Assembly (NCBI GenBank): GCA_937923225.1
Contig: CALAKR010000100.1
Coordinates: 1-6,788, forward strand
Direction: 5' to 3'
Length of the DNA: 6,788 bases
Origin: an uncultured Aquabacterium sp.
GTDB taxonomy: Bacteria > Pseudomonadota > Gammaproteobacteria > Burkholderiales > Burkholderiaceae_C
Shown piece by piece: positions 1 to 5,242 of the stretch (positions within the stretch are counted from its first letter, which is position 1; each line of letters begins with the position of its first letter). Below the pieces are notes generated by a model. It was not told the origin of the DNA. It saw only the letters and a program-made list of their open reading frames with translations, and searched no databases. The position numbers and the translations under genes were made by a program.

Positions 1-575
1 ATCGGTGTCTGGCGCTGGCCTTGCTGGCCGCGCTCCAGGGCTTGTCGCCACAGGTGCTCGCTGCAGAGGCCGGCGCCCCGAGGGCGGCATGCCCCGCGCT
101 GCTCGACAAGACCTTCCCCCGCCTGCAGGATGAAAAACCCCAGTCACTCTGCCAGTACGCCGGCAAGGTGCTGCTGGTGGTCAACACCGCCAGCTACTGC
201 GGCTTCACCTCGCAGTACAAGGGCCTGGAGGCGCTGTACGCCAAGTACAAGGGCCGTGGCCTGGTGGTGCTGGGCTTCCCGTCCAACGATTTCGGCAACC
301 AGGAGCCAGGCTCTGCCAAGCAGATCGCCGAGTTCTGCGAGAACACCTTCGGGGTGAAATTCCCGATGTTCGCCAAGAGCACCGTCAAGGGCGAAGGTGC
401 CAATCCGCTGTATGCCGAACTGATCCGTCAGAGCGGTACCACGCCGAAGTGGAACTTCTACAAGTACGTGGTGTCGCGTGATGGCCGCAGCGTCACGGCC
501 TACAGCAGCATGACCGCGCCGGACGATACCGATCTGGTCCGCGAGATTGAGCAGCGCCTGGCCGCGCCGCGTTGA
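1..575 (+). CDS. Exported glutathione peroxidase-like (thioredoxin-type) peroxidase, 5' partial
   Basis: The reading frame is open from base 3 to the TGA at 573-575, so the gene starts before the window; a TTG at 21 is the first possible in-window start, but the hydrophobic run continues upstream of it. The visible N-terminus (ALALLAALQGLSPQVLAAEA) looks like the end of a Sec signal peptide with an Ala-X-Ala-type cut site, so the enzyme is probably periplasmic. Counting from the TTG, the catalytic tetrad of the family is complete: Cys60 in NTASYCGFTSQY, Gln94 in NDFGNQEPG, and Trp144-Asn145 in PKWNFYKY. Cys106 in EFCENTFGVKFP sits where the resolving cysteine lies in yeast Gpx3 and E. coli BtuE. 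This indicates a 2-Cys enzyme that reduces hydrogen or lipid peroxides, recycled by thioredoxin-like proteins rather than glutathione. Family assignment is firm; export and the reductant are inferred. Confidence 0.93.
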   Translation, partial: RCLALALLAALQGLSPQVLAAEAGAPRAACPALLDKTFPRLQDEKPQSLCQYAGKVLLVVNTASYCGFTSQYKGLEALYAKYKGRGLVVLGFPSNDFGNQEPGSAKQIAEFCENTFGVKFPMFAKSTVKGEGANPLYAELIRQSGTTPKWNFYKYVVSRDGRSVTAYSSMTAPDDTDLVREIEQRLAAPR

Positions 576-591
576 ACGGGCAGAGATCACG

Positions 592-621
592 TTGGCAGCC
601 ACTGTGGTTGTGCAATACACC
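592..621 (+). promoter_or_regulatory. Possible sigma70 promoter upstream of the DUF3567 gene
   Basis: TTGGCA at 592-597 matches the -35 consensus in five of six positions. A poor -10 candidate follows (AATACA at 614-619 or TACACC at 616-621, each only three of six). Transcription would begin near the C9 tract at 625-633. The -10 is weak, so this is tentative. Confidence 0.2.
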
Positions 622-624
622 ACA

Positions 625-633
625 CCCCCCCCC
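625..633 (+). repeat. C9 homopolymer in the GPx-DUF3567 gap
   Basis: Nine consecutive C residues lie in the 187-base gap, close to where a transcript from the tentative promoter would begin. Such tracts can vary in length by slippage. No effect can be shown from one sequence, and a sequencing length error is also possible. Confidence 0.6.
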
Positions 634-679
634 GGACCACGCACTGATCGGCCCTCAAGTCGGGGAGTGACGGGGCCGA

Positions 680-755
680 ATCTGGAGTCAATGATGGGCT
701 TGAGAACGGGCGATGAGGCCCCACCTCCCTGTCAGACCAAGACAGGATCTGGAGT
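680..755 (+). repeat. 9-bp direct repeat ATCTGGAGT carrying two ribosome-binding sites
   Basis: ATCTGGAGT occurs at 680-688 and again at 747-755. Each copy contains GGAG and is followed by an ATG (691 and 763), and the two ATGs are in the same frame, 24 codons apart. The second copy is taken as the true ribosome-binding site because the protein family begins at MxMLYNSD, as I recall it. The first could give a longer product with a 24-residue extension. Confidence 0.5.
728..746 (+). promoter_or_regulatory. Small hairpin just before the DUF3567 ribosome-binding site
   Basis: CCTGTC (728-733) and GACAGG (741-746) form a perfect 6-bp stem with a 7-base loop. It ends four bases before the GGAG at 751-754. 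It could affect translation initiation or be an operator. There is no T-run, so it is not a standard terminator. Confidence 0.35.
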
Positions 756-762
756 ACCGTCC

Positions 763-1038
763 ATGCACATGCTCTATAACTCAGACAACTACGCCGTCGT
801 ACAGATCGACATGGCCGCCGAACAGGCTGGCCTGCACCTGGCCCAGGCGCTCACGCGCGGTGGTTACGAGATCGTCGACAAGTTCGCCCGCAAGGAGATC
901 TTCATCGAAGGTGCCCTGGCGGAATCCTTCAAGGAAGGCGTGGAAGCCCTGATCGAGTCTTCGCCCAGCATCGAAGAGTTCGATGCCTACCTCGAGCGCT
1001 ACGCCGGCATGGCGCAGCAACCGGTGGTGATGCACTGA
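763..1038 (+). CDS. DUF3567 family small protein (function unknown)
   Basis: This 91-residue soluble protein begins MHMLYNSDNYAVVQID and contains GYEIVDKFARKEIFIEG, which I recognise as the conserved core of DUF3567, a small family known from Betaproteobacteria. The C-terminus QQPVVMH also fits the family as I remember it. No function is established that I know of. The ATG at 763 is chosen because GGAG (751-754) lies eight bases upstream and the family starts here; an in-frame ATG pair at 691/694 would add up to 24 residues of unlikely sequence. There is no signal peptide or membrane segment. The stop at 1036-1038 is followed seven bases later by an imperfect hairpin, so the gene is probably transcribed alone or ends a short unit. 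Confidence 0.88.
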   Translation: MHMLYNSDNYAVVQIDMAAEQAGLHLAQALTRGGYEIVDKFARKEIFIEGALAESFKEGVEALIESSPSIEEFDAYLERYAGMAQQPVVMH

Positions 1039-1361
1039 TTTGACCGACCGGGCTGCCGTTGTCCACCTGGGGTGGGGCGGTAGCCGGTCGACGTTACTGG
1101 CTCATCGGCGCTTTGCGTCACGCGCTGGCCGCAGGCAGGCGCGAGCCATCCAGGCACACGCGGGAGCGTCCGTCGCCTGCCCTCCTTCCGATCCTCTGAT
1201 CCCTGCTTGGCGCGAGCCTGCCTTGTGGTGGCCGGTCGTCCCCCTTCCGCCGTATTTTTGGGCAAACAGCTCGGTTTTACGGCCTGTTCCTGCTCAAGAT
1301 GACTTGTAAAAAGCCGAAACTGCCAGGGTGACGGCGCAGCGGCGCGCCGTTCTGGGAATGG
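1039..1361. other. 323-base gene-free leader region before the MHYT gene
   Basis: No convincing gene is present: an open frame at 1040-1309 starts on TTG, has no ribosome-binding site and is Arg/Pro-rich. Beyond the hairpin at 1045-1090, GGCGCGAGCC is directly repeated at 1138-1147 and 1209-1218. GGCAGGC at 1134-1140 can pair with GCCTGCC at either 1175-1181 or 1216-1222. I see no recognisable riboswitch, including no c-di-GMP riboswitch signature, and no good -35/-10 pair. Confidence 0.5.
1045..1090 (+). terminator. Imperfect hairpin after DUF3567, possible terminator without a T-run
   Basis: Bases 1045-1058 pair with 1078-1090 (CGACCG with CGGTCG, then GCTGCCG with CGGTAGC through one bulge and one G-U pair). 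A small inner stem, CCAC/GTGG, is possible. It begins seven bases after the DUF3567 stop. No T-tract follows, so it may be a transcript end-protecting structure or a weak terminator. Confidence 0.35.
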
Positions 1362-3509
1362 ATGATGGTCGGTGAAGTGAATTTCATGCCGTCCAGCTAC
1401 GAGGCAGGTACCGTTGCAGCATCGGTCCTGATGGCGATGTTTGCCTCCTTCGTGGCCTTGGATCTGGCCAAGCGCGTGCGCACGGCGGATGTCGCCATCG
1501 CGCGGGCGTGGCTGATCGGTGGTTCGGTCACCATGGGCATCGGCATCTGGGCCATGCACTTCGTGGGCATGATGGCCTTCCGCCTGCCGGTGGCCATCGG
1601 CTACGACGTGCTGTTCACGCTGGTGTCGGCCCTGGCGGCCGTGGGCGTGTCCTACATGGCATTGTGGGTGGCCAGCCGGCACAAGCTGACCTGCCTGCGG
1701 CTGACGGGCGGCGCGCTGGCCATGGGCACGGGCATCTGCGTGATGCACTACCTGGGCATGCACGCCATGGAGATGGACCCGGGCATCGTCTGGGATTGGC
1801 GCCTGGTGGCTGCCTCGGCCGGTATCGCGGTGGGCGCCTCGGCCGTGGCCCTGCTGATCTTCTTCTGGCTGCGCAAACTGCAGGGCCTGCCCGCCCTGAT
1901 CTGGCAGATGGTGGCCGCCGCGGTCATGGGCATCGCCATCTCGGGCATGCACTACACCGGCATGGCCGCCGCCTCGTTTCCGCTGGGCGCCGTGTGCACT
2001 TCGTCGAGCGAGCTGGGCGGCGATACCCTGGGCGTGATGGTGGGCGCAGCCGCGATGCTGCTGCTGTCGATGACCCTGCTGACCTCGATCATGGATGCGC
2101 GCACGCAATCGCGCACCAACAAGCTGGCCGCCTCGCTGCAGGTGGCCAACCAGCAGCTCAAGCACATCGCCTTCCGCGATCCGCTGACGGGCCTGGCCAA
2201 CCGCCTGGTGTTCGAGGATCAGCTCGACAGCGCCGTGCTGCGCGCGCAGGAGTGCAACAAGCGCCTGGCCATCCTGTTCATCGACCTGGACGGCTTCAAG
2301 CCCATCAACGACAGCTTCGGCCATGCCATGGGTGACGAAGTGCTCAAGCAGGTGGGCCAACGCCTGTCGCATGTGGCCCGCCCCGGCGATGTCGTGGCCC
2401 GCGTGGGTGGCGACGAGTTCCTGATGCTGCTGGAGAACCACCCCGACCGTGCCACGGCGGCAGCGGTGGCCATGCGCGTGCGTGATGCCCTGTCGCAGGT
2501 GTTCGAGGTCGATGGGCGCGGCATGCACCTGTCGTGCTCCATCGGCATCGTGGTGCACCCGGATCATGGCCCGCGCGCCCGCCTGATCGCCAACGCCGAT
2601 GCGGCCATGTACGCGGCCAAGCGTGCCGGCGGCAGCGTGCACTGCTTCTACGAGGCCGAGATGGCCACCGACGCCGAGATGCAGATCGCCCTGCAGCGCG
2701 ATCTGCGCCAGGCGCTGGACCAGGGTGGCAAGGGCCTGGAGCTTTACTACCAGCCCAAGATCCATGCGCAATCCCGCCAGACGGCCGCCGTGGAGGCGCT
2801 GATCCGCTGGCACCACCCCACGCGCGGCACCGTGAGCCCCGCGCAGTTCATCCCCGTGGCCGAGCGCTTCGGCCTGATCGGCGCGCTGGGCGACTGGGTG
2901 ATCAACGACGCCTTCCGCCAGATGCGCCAGTGGCAGAAGGAAGGCCTGCGCATGCGCGTGGCCGTGAACCTGTCCATGCACCAGCTGCGTCAGAACGACC
3001 TGGTCGAGCGCATCGCCAAGGCCCTGCGCGAACACAGGATCGAGCCCGATCTGGTCACCTTCGAGGTGACCGAATCGGCCGCGATGGAAGACACGCAGAC
3101 CTCGCTGCGCATGTTCGACCAGCTTGCTGCTTTGGGCGTGCGCCTGTCCATCGACGATTTCGGCACGGGCTATTCCAGCCTGAGCTACCTGCGCAAGCTG
3201 CCCGCGCGCCAACTCAAGATCGACCGCAGCTTCATCAACGACCTCAAGCCCGAGGGCGATGCCCGCGCCATCGTGAACGCCGTGGTGCAGCTGGCCCATG
3301 CCCTGGGACTGCACGTGGTGGCCGAGGGCGTGGAGACCGCCGAGCAGGAACGCATCCTGATGGAGATCGGCTGCGATGCGCTGCAAGGCTTCCGCTACGC
3401 CAAGCCCATGCCGGCCAAGCGCCTGGCCATCTGGGCCGCCAGCGAGGAAGGCCCTGATCACGGCGCGCCGATGGGCTTTCGCGATTCGCTGATCGAGCCG
3501 GAAGTCTGA
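1362..3509 (+). CDS. MHYT-GGDEF-EAL membrane protein, bifunctional c-di-GMP cyclase/phosphodiesterase
   Basis: This 715-residue inner-membrane protein should control cyclic di-GMP. Residues about 17-245 form a seven-helix MHYT sensor with all three signature motifs: MHFVGM (65-70), MHYLGM (128-133) and MHYTGM (196-201). The family is proposed to bind copper and sense O2, NO or CO. The GGDEF domain (about 268-428) has an intact GGDEF at 349-353 and an inhibitory-site RxxD (Arg340-Asp343) five residues before it. The EAL domain (about 441-690) keeps E478-A-L, Asn536, Glu571, Asp598-Asp599 in DDFGTGYSSL, Lys619, Glu655 and Gln675, so phosphodiesterase activity is also predicted. Overall it resembles Pseudomonas MucR/NbdA. 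The start is uncertain: ATG 1362 and 1365 share GGGA at 1354-1357, and ATG 1386 has a purine-rich stretch upstream; the choice changes only eight residues. Which activity dominates cannot be read from sequence. Confidence 0.95.
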   Translation: MMVGEVNFMPSSYEAGTVAASVLMAMFASFVALDLAKRVRTADVAIARAWLIGGSVTMGIGIWAMHFVGMMAFRLPVAIGYDVLFTLVSALAAVGVSYMALWVASRHKLTCLRLTGGALAMGTGICVMHYLGMHAMEMDPGIVWDWRLVAASAGIAVGASAVALLIFFWLRKLQGLPALIWQMVAAAVMGIAISGMHYTGMAAASFPLGAVCTSSSELGGDTLGVMVGAAAMLLLSMTLLTSIMDARTQSRTNKLAASLQVANQQLKHIAFRDPLTGLANRLVFEDQLDSAVLRAQECNKRLAILFIDLDGFKPINDSFGHAMGDEVLKQVGQRLSHVARPGDVVARVGGDEFLMLLENHPDRATAAAVAMRVRDALSQVFEVDGRGMHLSCSIGIVVHPDHGPRARLIANADAAMYAAKRAGGSVHCFYEAEMATDAEMQIALQRDLRQALDQGGKGLELYYQPKIHAQSRQTAAVEALIRWHHPTRGTVSPAQFIPVAERFGLIGALGDWVINDAFRQMRQWQKEGLRMRVAVNLSMHQLRQNDLVERIAKALREHRIEPDLVTFEVTESAAMEDTQTSLRMFDQLAALGVRLSIDDFGTGYSSLSYLRKLPARQLKIDRSFINDLKPEGDARAIVNAVVQLAHALGLHVVAEGVETAEQERILMEIGCDALQGFRYAKPMPAKRLAIWAASEEGPDHGAPMGFRDSLIEPEV

Positions 3510-3526
3510 TCATGGCGTCGATGTCG

Positions 3527-3547
3527 GCCCGCGATGCCGCCGCGGGC
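3527..3547 (+). terminator. GC-rich hairpin after the MHYT gene, candidate terminator
   Basis: GCCCGCG (3527-3533) and CGCGGGC (3541-3547) form a perfect 7-bp stem with a 7-base loop, 18 bases after the stop codon. The following bases (TTGACGGCCTTTC) hold only short T groups, so termination would be inefficient or factor-aided. It occupies the place where the -35 of the next gene's promoter would be expected. Confidence 0.45.
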
Positions 3548-3560
3548 TTGACGGCCTTTC

Positions 3561-3566
3561 TACAAT
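3561..3566 (+). promoter_or_regulatory. TACAAT -10 box giving a possibly leaderless methionine synthase transcript
   Basis: TACAAT matches the -10 consensus in five of six positions. Its end is six bases before the ATG at 3573, so transcription would begin at or within a base or two of the start codon. No -35 is present at 16-18 bases upstream; TTGACG at 3548-3553 is only seven bases away. AGAGG (3567-3571) is one base from the ATG, too close to act as a normal ribosome-binding site. Confidence 0.4.
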
Positions 3567-3572
3567 AGAGGC

Positions 3573-4682
3573 ATGAGTTCCGCCGCTACGCCTGATTCGA
3601 CCGCTTCGTCCACCCTGCCGCCGGTGGTGCGCCGCCCCTATACCCGCGCCGCCGATCTGCCCGAGATCATGCGCCAGCGCATCGTGGTGCTCGATGGCGC
3701 CATGGGCACGATGATCCAGCAGTACAAGCTGGGCGAGGCCGACTACCGCGGCAGCCGCTTCACCGAGCACCACAAGGACCTCAAGGGCAACAACGAGCTG
3801 CTGCAGCTCACGCGCCCCGACGTGATCCGCGAGATCCACGAGGGCTACCTCAAGGCCGGTGCCGACCTGATCGAGACCAACACTTTCGGCGCCACCACCG
3901 TGGCCCAGGAAGACTACGACCTGCCTGAGCTGGCCTACGAGATGAACGTCGAAGGCGCCCGCCTGGCCAAGGAAGTGGCGCTGAAGTACAGCACCCCCGA
4001 CAAGCCCCGCTACGTGGCCGGCGCCATCGGCCCGACGCCCAAGACCGCCAGCATCAGCCCCGACGTGAACGACCCGGGCGCGCGCAATGTCGATTTCGAC
4101 GCGCTGCAGCAGGCCTACTACGAGCAGGCCAAGGCCCTGCTGGAGGGCGGCAGCGACGTCTTCCTGATCGAGACCATCTTCGACACGCTCAATGCCAAGG
4201 CCGCCATCTTCGCGGTGGACCAGCTGTTCGAAGACACCGGCGAGCGCCTGCCCATCATCATCTCCGGCACGGTGACGGACGCCTCCGGCCGCATCCTGTC
4301 GGGCCAGACGGTGAGCGCCTTCTGGCACTCGGTGCGCCACGCCCACCCGATCGCCATCGGCCTGAACTGCGCCCTGGGCGCCGCGCTGATGCGGCCCTAC
4401 ATCGAGGAGCTGGCCAAGGTGGCGGGTGACACCTACATCAGCTGCTACCCCAACGCCGGCCTGCCCAACCCCATGAGCGACACCGGCTTCGACGAGACGC
4501 CGCCCGTGACGGGCGCGCTGGTGGAAGATTTCGCCAAGGCCGGCTTCCTCAACATCGCGGGGGGCTGCTGCGGCACCACGCCGGCGCACATCGCCGAGAT
4601 CGCCAAGCGCGTGAGCGCCTACAAGCCCCGTTGCCTGCATGACGAGGGTGTGCGCGGTTTCCTGAGCGGCCTGGCCGCCTGA
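3573..4682 (+). CDS. metH: Homocysteine-binding half of split cobalamin-dependent methionine synthase
   Basis: This 369-residue protein is the N-terminal homocysteine S-methyltransferase module of MetH. It binds and activates homocysteine through zinc, ready to take a methyl group from methylcobalamin and form methionine. The zinc ligands are intact: Cys266 in GLNCALGA and Cys332-Cys333 in [11 protein letters not shown]. Other hallmarks are [12 protein letters not shown] (38-49), ETNTFGATT (101-109) and [17 protein letters not shown] (153-169). The protein ends at GFLSGLAA, the inter-module position where full-length MetH continues (RLSGLEP in E. coli, as I recall). It is therefore a complete half-protein, not a truncation; many Burkholderiales encode MetH as two proteins. 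The folate, B12 and reactivation half would be needed for function and is not in the window. The start is supported by the conserved [14 protein letters not shown] lead-in, preceded by a low-complexity extension of about 20 residues. Confidence 0.93.
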   Translation: MSSAATPDSTASSTLPPVVRRPYTRAADLPEIMRQRIVVLDGAMGTMIQQYKLGEADYRGSRFTEHHKDLKGNNELLQLTRPDVIREIHEGYLKAGADLIETNTFGATTVAQEDYDLPELAYEMNVEGARLAKEVALKYSTPDKPRYVAGAIGPTPKTASISPDVNDPGARNVDFDALQQAYYEQAKALLEGGSDVFLIETIFDTLNAKAAIFAVDQLFEDTGERLPIIISGTVTDASGRILSGQTVSAFWHSVRHAHPIAIGLNCALGAALMRPYIEELAKVAGDTYISCYPNAGLPNPMSDTGFDETPPVTGALVEDFAKAGFLNIAGGCCGTTPAHIAEIAKRVSAYKPRCLHDEGVRGFLSGLAA

Positions 4683-4704
4683 GGTTCGTCCGCATCTGAA
4701 TCCA

Positions 4705-4726
4705 GCGCCAATGGGCGCGTTGGCGT
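4705..4726 (+). terminator. Hairpin after metH half-gene, weak terminator candidate
   Basis: CGCCAA (4706-4711) pairs perfectly with TTGGCG (4720-4725), with an added G-U pair outside and an 8-base loop. It lies 23 bases after the stop codon. No T-tract follows, so it is a weak terminator candidate. Confidence 0.3.
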
Positions 4727-4739
4727 CGTGGGTCAATAC

Positions 4740-4757
4740 GAGTGTCGTTTAACACTC
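4740..4757. repeat. 6-bp inverted repeat GAGTGT/ACACTC
   Basis: GAGTGT (4740-4745) and ACACTC (4752-4757) are perfect inverted arms around CGTTTA. It lies about 150 bases before the peptide gene. It could be a second transcript-end hairpin for metH or a protein-binding site; nothing in the sequence decides between them. Confidence 0.3.
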
Positions 4758-4833
4758 ATTCGTGGGGGTGTTGCGGGTTAGCCCAAGGACGAGGTTCCTG
4801 GAGAGTGGGACATCATCGGCGCGCGCCTGGATT

Positions 4834-4855
4834 TTGAACAAACGTTCAACGTTCA
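4834..4855. promoter_or_regulatory. Operator-like palindrome and tandem ACGTTCA repeat upstream of the peptide gene
   Basis: TTGAAC (4834-4839) and GTTCAA (4844-4849) are perfect inverted arms four bases apart. ACGTTCA is repeated in tandem at 4842-4848 and 4849-4855, giving two AACGTT palindromes seven bases apart. The patch is A/T-rich relative to its surroundings and lies 54 bases before the peptide ATG, so a regulator site is plausible. TTGAAC could also serve as a -35, but I find no good -10 at the right distance. Confidence 0.35.
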
Positions 4856-4896
4856 GGCGACATGCGACGCATGAGAAGACTCACCAACACACCGAT

Positions 4897-4902
4897 AAAG
4901 GA
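4897..4902 (+). promoter_or_regulatory. Ribosome-binding site of the double-glycine peptide gene
   Basis: AAAGGA lies six bases before the ATG at 4909. It fixes the start of the 59-residue peptide and argues against a longer reading from the GTG at 4762. Confidence 0.75.
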
Positions 4903-4908
4903 ACCGAG

Positions 4909-5088
4909 ATGAAAGTCCTGAGCAAGCAAGAGATTTCGCAGGTCAGCGGCGGCGAAAGCCTGATCGATGCCATCCACCGCTACGAGTGGAACAGCTACGG
5001 CGTGCCCCTGGCCAACGCCGCCATCTTCGCGTGGAACCTGTTCGCCACCACCAAGGTGCCCTACCTGCAGCCGCTGCCCAAGCCCTGA
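4909..5088 (+). CDS. Small secreted peptide precursor with double-glycine leader (microcin- or signal-like)
   Basis: This 59-residue peptide starts MKVLSKQEISQVSGG. That is an almost ideal double-glycine leader, with Leu at -12, Glu-Ile at -8/-7, Val at -4 and Gly-Gly at -2/-1. Such leaders are cut after Gly15 by the C39 peptidase domain of ABC exporters, as for colicin V (microcin V). The predicted mature peptide has 44 residues (16-59). It has no Cys, two Trp and three Tyr, near-zero net charge, a hydrophobic middle (GVPLANAAIFAWNLF) and a Pro-rich tail (VPYLQPLPKP). Absence of Cys rules out disulfides and lanthionines. I do not recognise the core, and no exporter, modification or immunity gene lies in the window. 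It could be a class II microcin-like bacteriocin or an export-type signalling peptide. The leader call is strong and the role is open. The start is set by AAAGGA six bases upstream. Confidence 0.8.
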   Translation: MKVLSKQEISQVSGGESLIDAIHRYEWNSYGVPLANAAIFAWNLFATTKVPYLQPLPKP

Positions 5089-5094
5089 GCCTTG

Positions 5095-5123
5095 TGACAG
5101 TTGCACGCTCTGGCCCGCTGTCA
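5095..5123 (+). promoter_or_regulatory. Inverted repeat TGACAG/CTGTCA after the peptide gene
   Basis: TGACAG (5095-5100) and CTGTCA (5118-5123) are perfect 6-bp arms around a 17-base loop, starting seven bases after the peptide stop. G-U pairs could lengthen it slightly. There is no T-tract. It may protect the peptide mRNA end, attenuate read-through into the next gene, or bind a protein. Confidence 0.35.
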
Positions 5124-5127
5124 TGGC

Positions 5128-5213
5128 GTCGGGCTGGAGCGACATCTCAAGCCGACCCTGGGTGAGCCGATAGACCGGCGAAACCCTCGGTCGTGCCAGC
5201 AAGGGGCTGGTGT
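5128..5213 (+). promoter_or_regulatory. Structured leader of three hairpins before the EAL gene
   Basis: Three stems follow one another. First, 5128-5139 pairs with 5146-5156 (GTCGG, CT and GAG with CTC, AG and CCGAC; one bulge, one mismatch). Second, GACCG (5173-5177) pairs with CGGTC (5188-5192) around a loop containing CGAAAC. Third, CCAGC (5196-5200) pairs with GCTGG (5206-5210), extendable by G-U pairs to 5213. The series ends about 20 bases before the ribosome-binding site at 5232. It could be a riboswitch-like leader or an attenuator between peptide and EAL genes. It lacks the GCAAAGC element of class I c-di-GMP riboswitches, and I recognise no known class. Confidence 0.35.
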
Positions 5214-5231
5214 GCCGTTCCCAAGGAACCC

Positions 5232-5237
5232 AAGGAA
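5232..5237 (+). promoter_or_regulatory. Ribosome-binding site deciding the GTG start of the EAL gene
   Basis: AAGGAA (5232-5237) is well spaced from the GTG at 5243. A second copy of CCAAGGAA begins ten bases earlier, at 5221. The ATG at 5402 has no comparable site, so GTG 5243 is preferred. Confidence 0.65.
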
Positions 5238-5242
5238 GTACC

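Noticed and set aside
1040..1309. 89-codon open frame between DUF3567 and the MHYT gene
   Set aside because: It has a TTG start one base past the previous stop, no ribosome-binding site, an Arg/Pro-rich composition and an internal hairpin. It looks like non-coding sequence.
999..3461. 820-codon open frame on the - strand opposite the MHYT gene
   Set aside because: It is rich in His, Gln, Gly and Ala, as expected for the antisense of G/C-rich coding DNA. It has no recognisable domain and lies wholly opposite a gene with intact MHYT, GGDEF and EAL motifs.
3548..3566. TTGACG (3548-3553) and TACAAT (3561-3566) as a normal sigma70 promoter pair
   Set aside because: The spacer is only seven bases; a functional pair needs about 16-18.
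3510..4736. 408-codon open frame on the - strand opposite the metH half
   Set aside because: It is a compositional shadow of the real gene with no family resemblance. The + strand frame has conserved zinc-ligand cysteines.
4762..4908. Longer N-terminus for the peptide from a GTG at 4762
   Set aside because: The extension runs through the palindromic region and would bury the double-glycine leader. The ATG at 4909 has a good ribosome-binding site and gives a canonical leader.
5128..5213. Known class I c-di-GMP riboswitch before the EAL gene
   Set aside because: Some letters look similar (a GACCGG-CGAAA stem-loop), but the hallmark GCAAAGC and the tetraloop-receptor layout are missing, so I do not assign it to that class.
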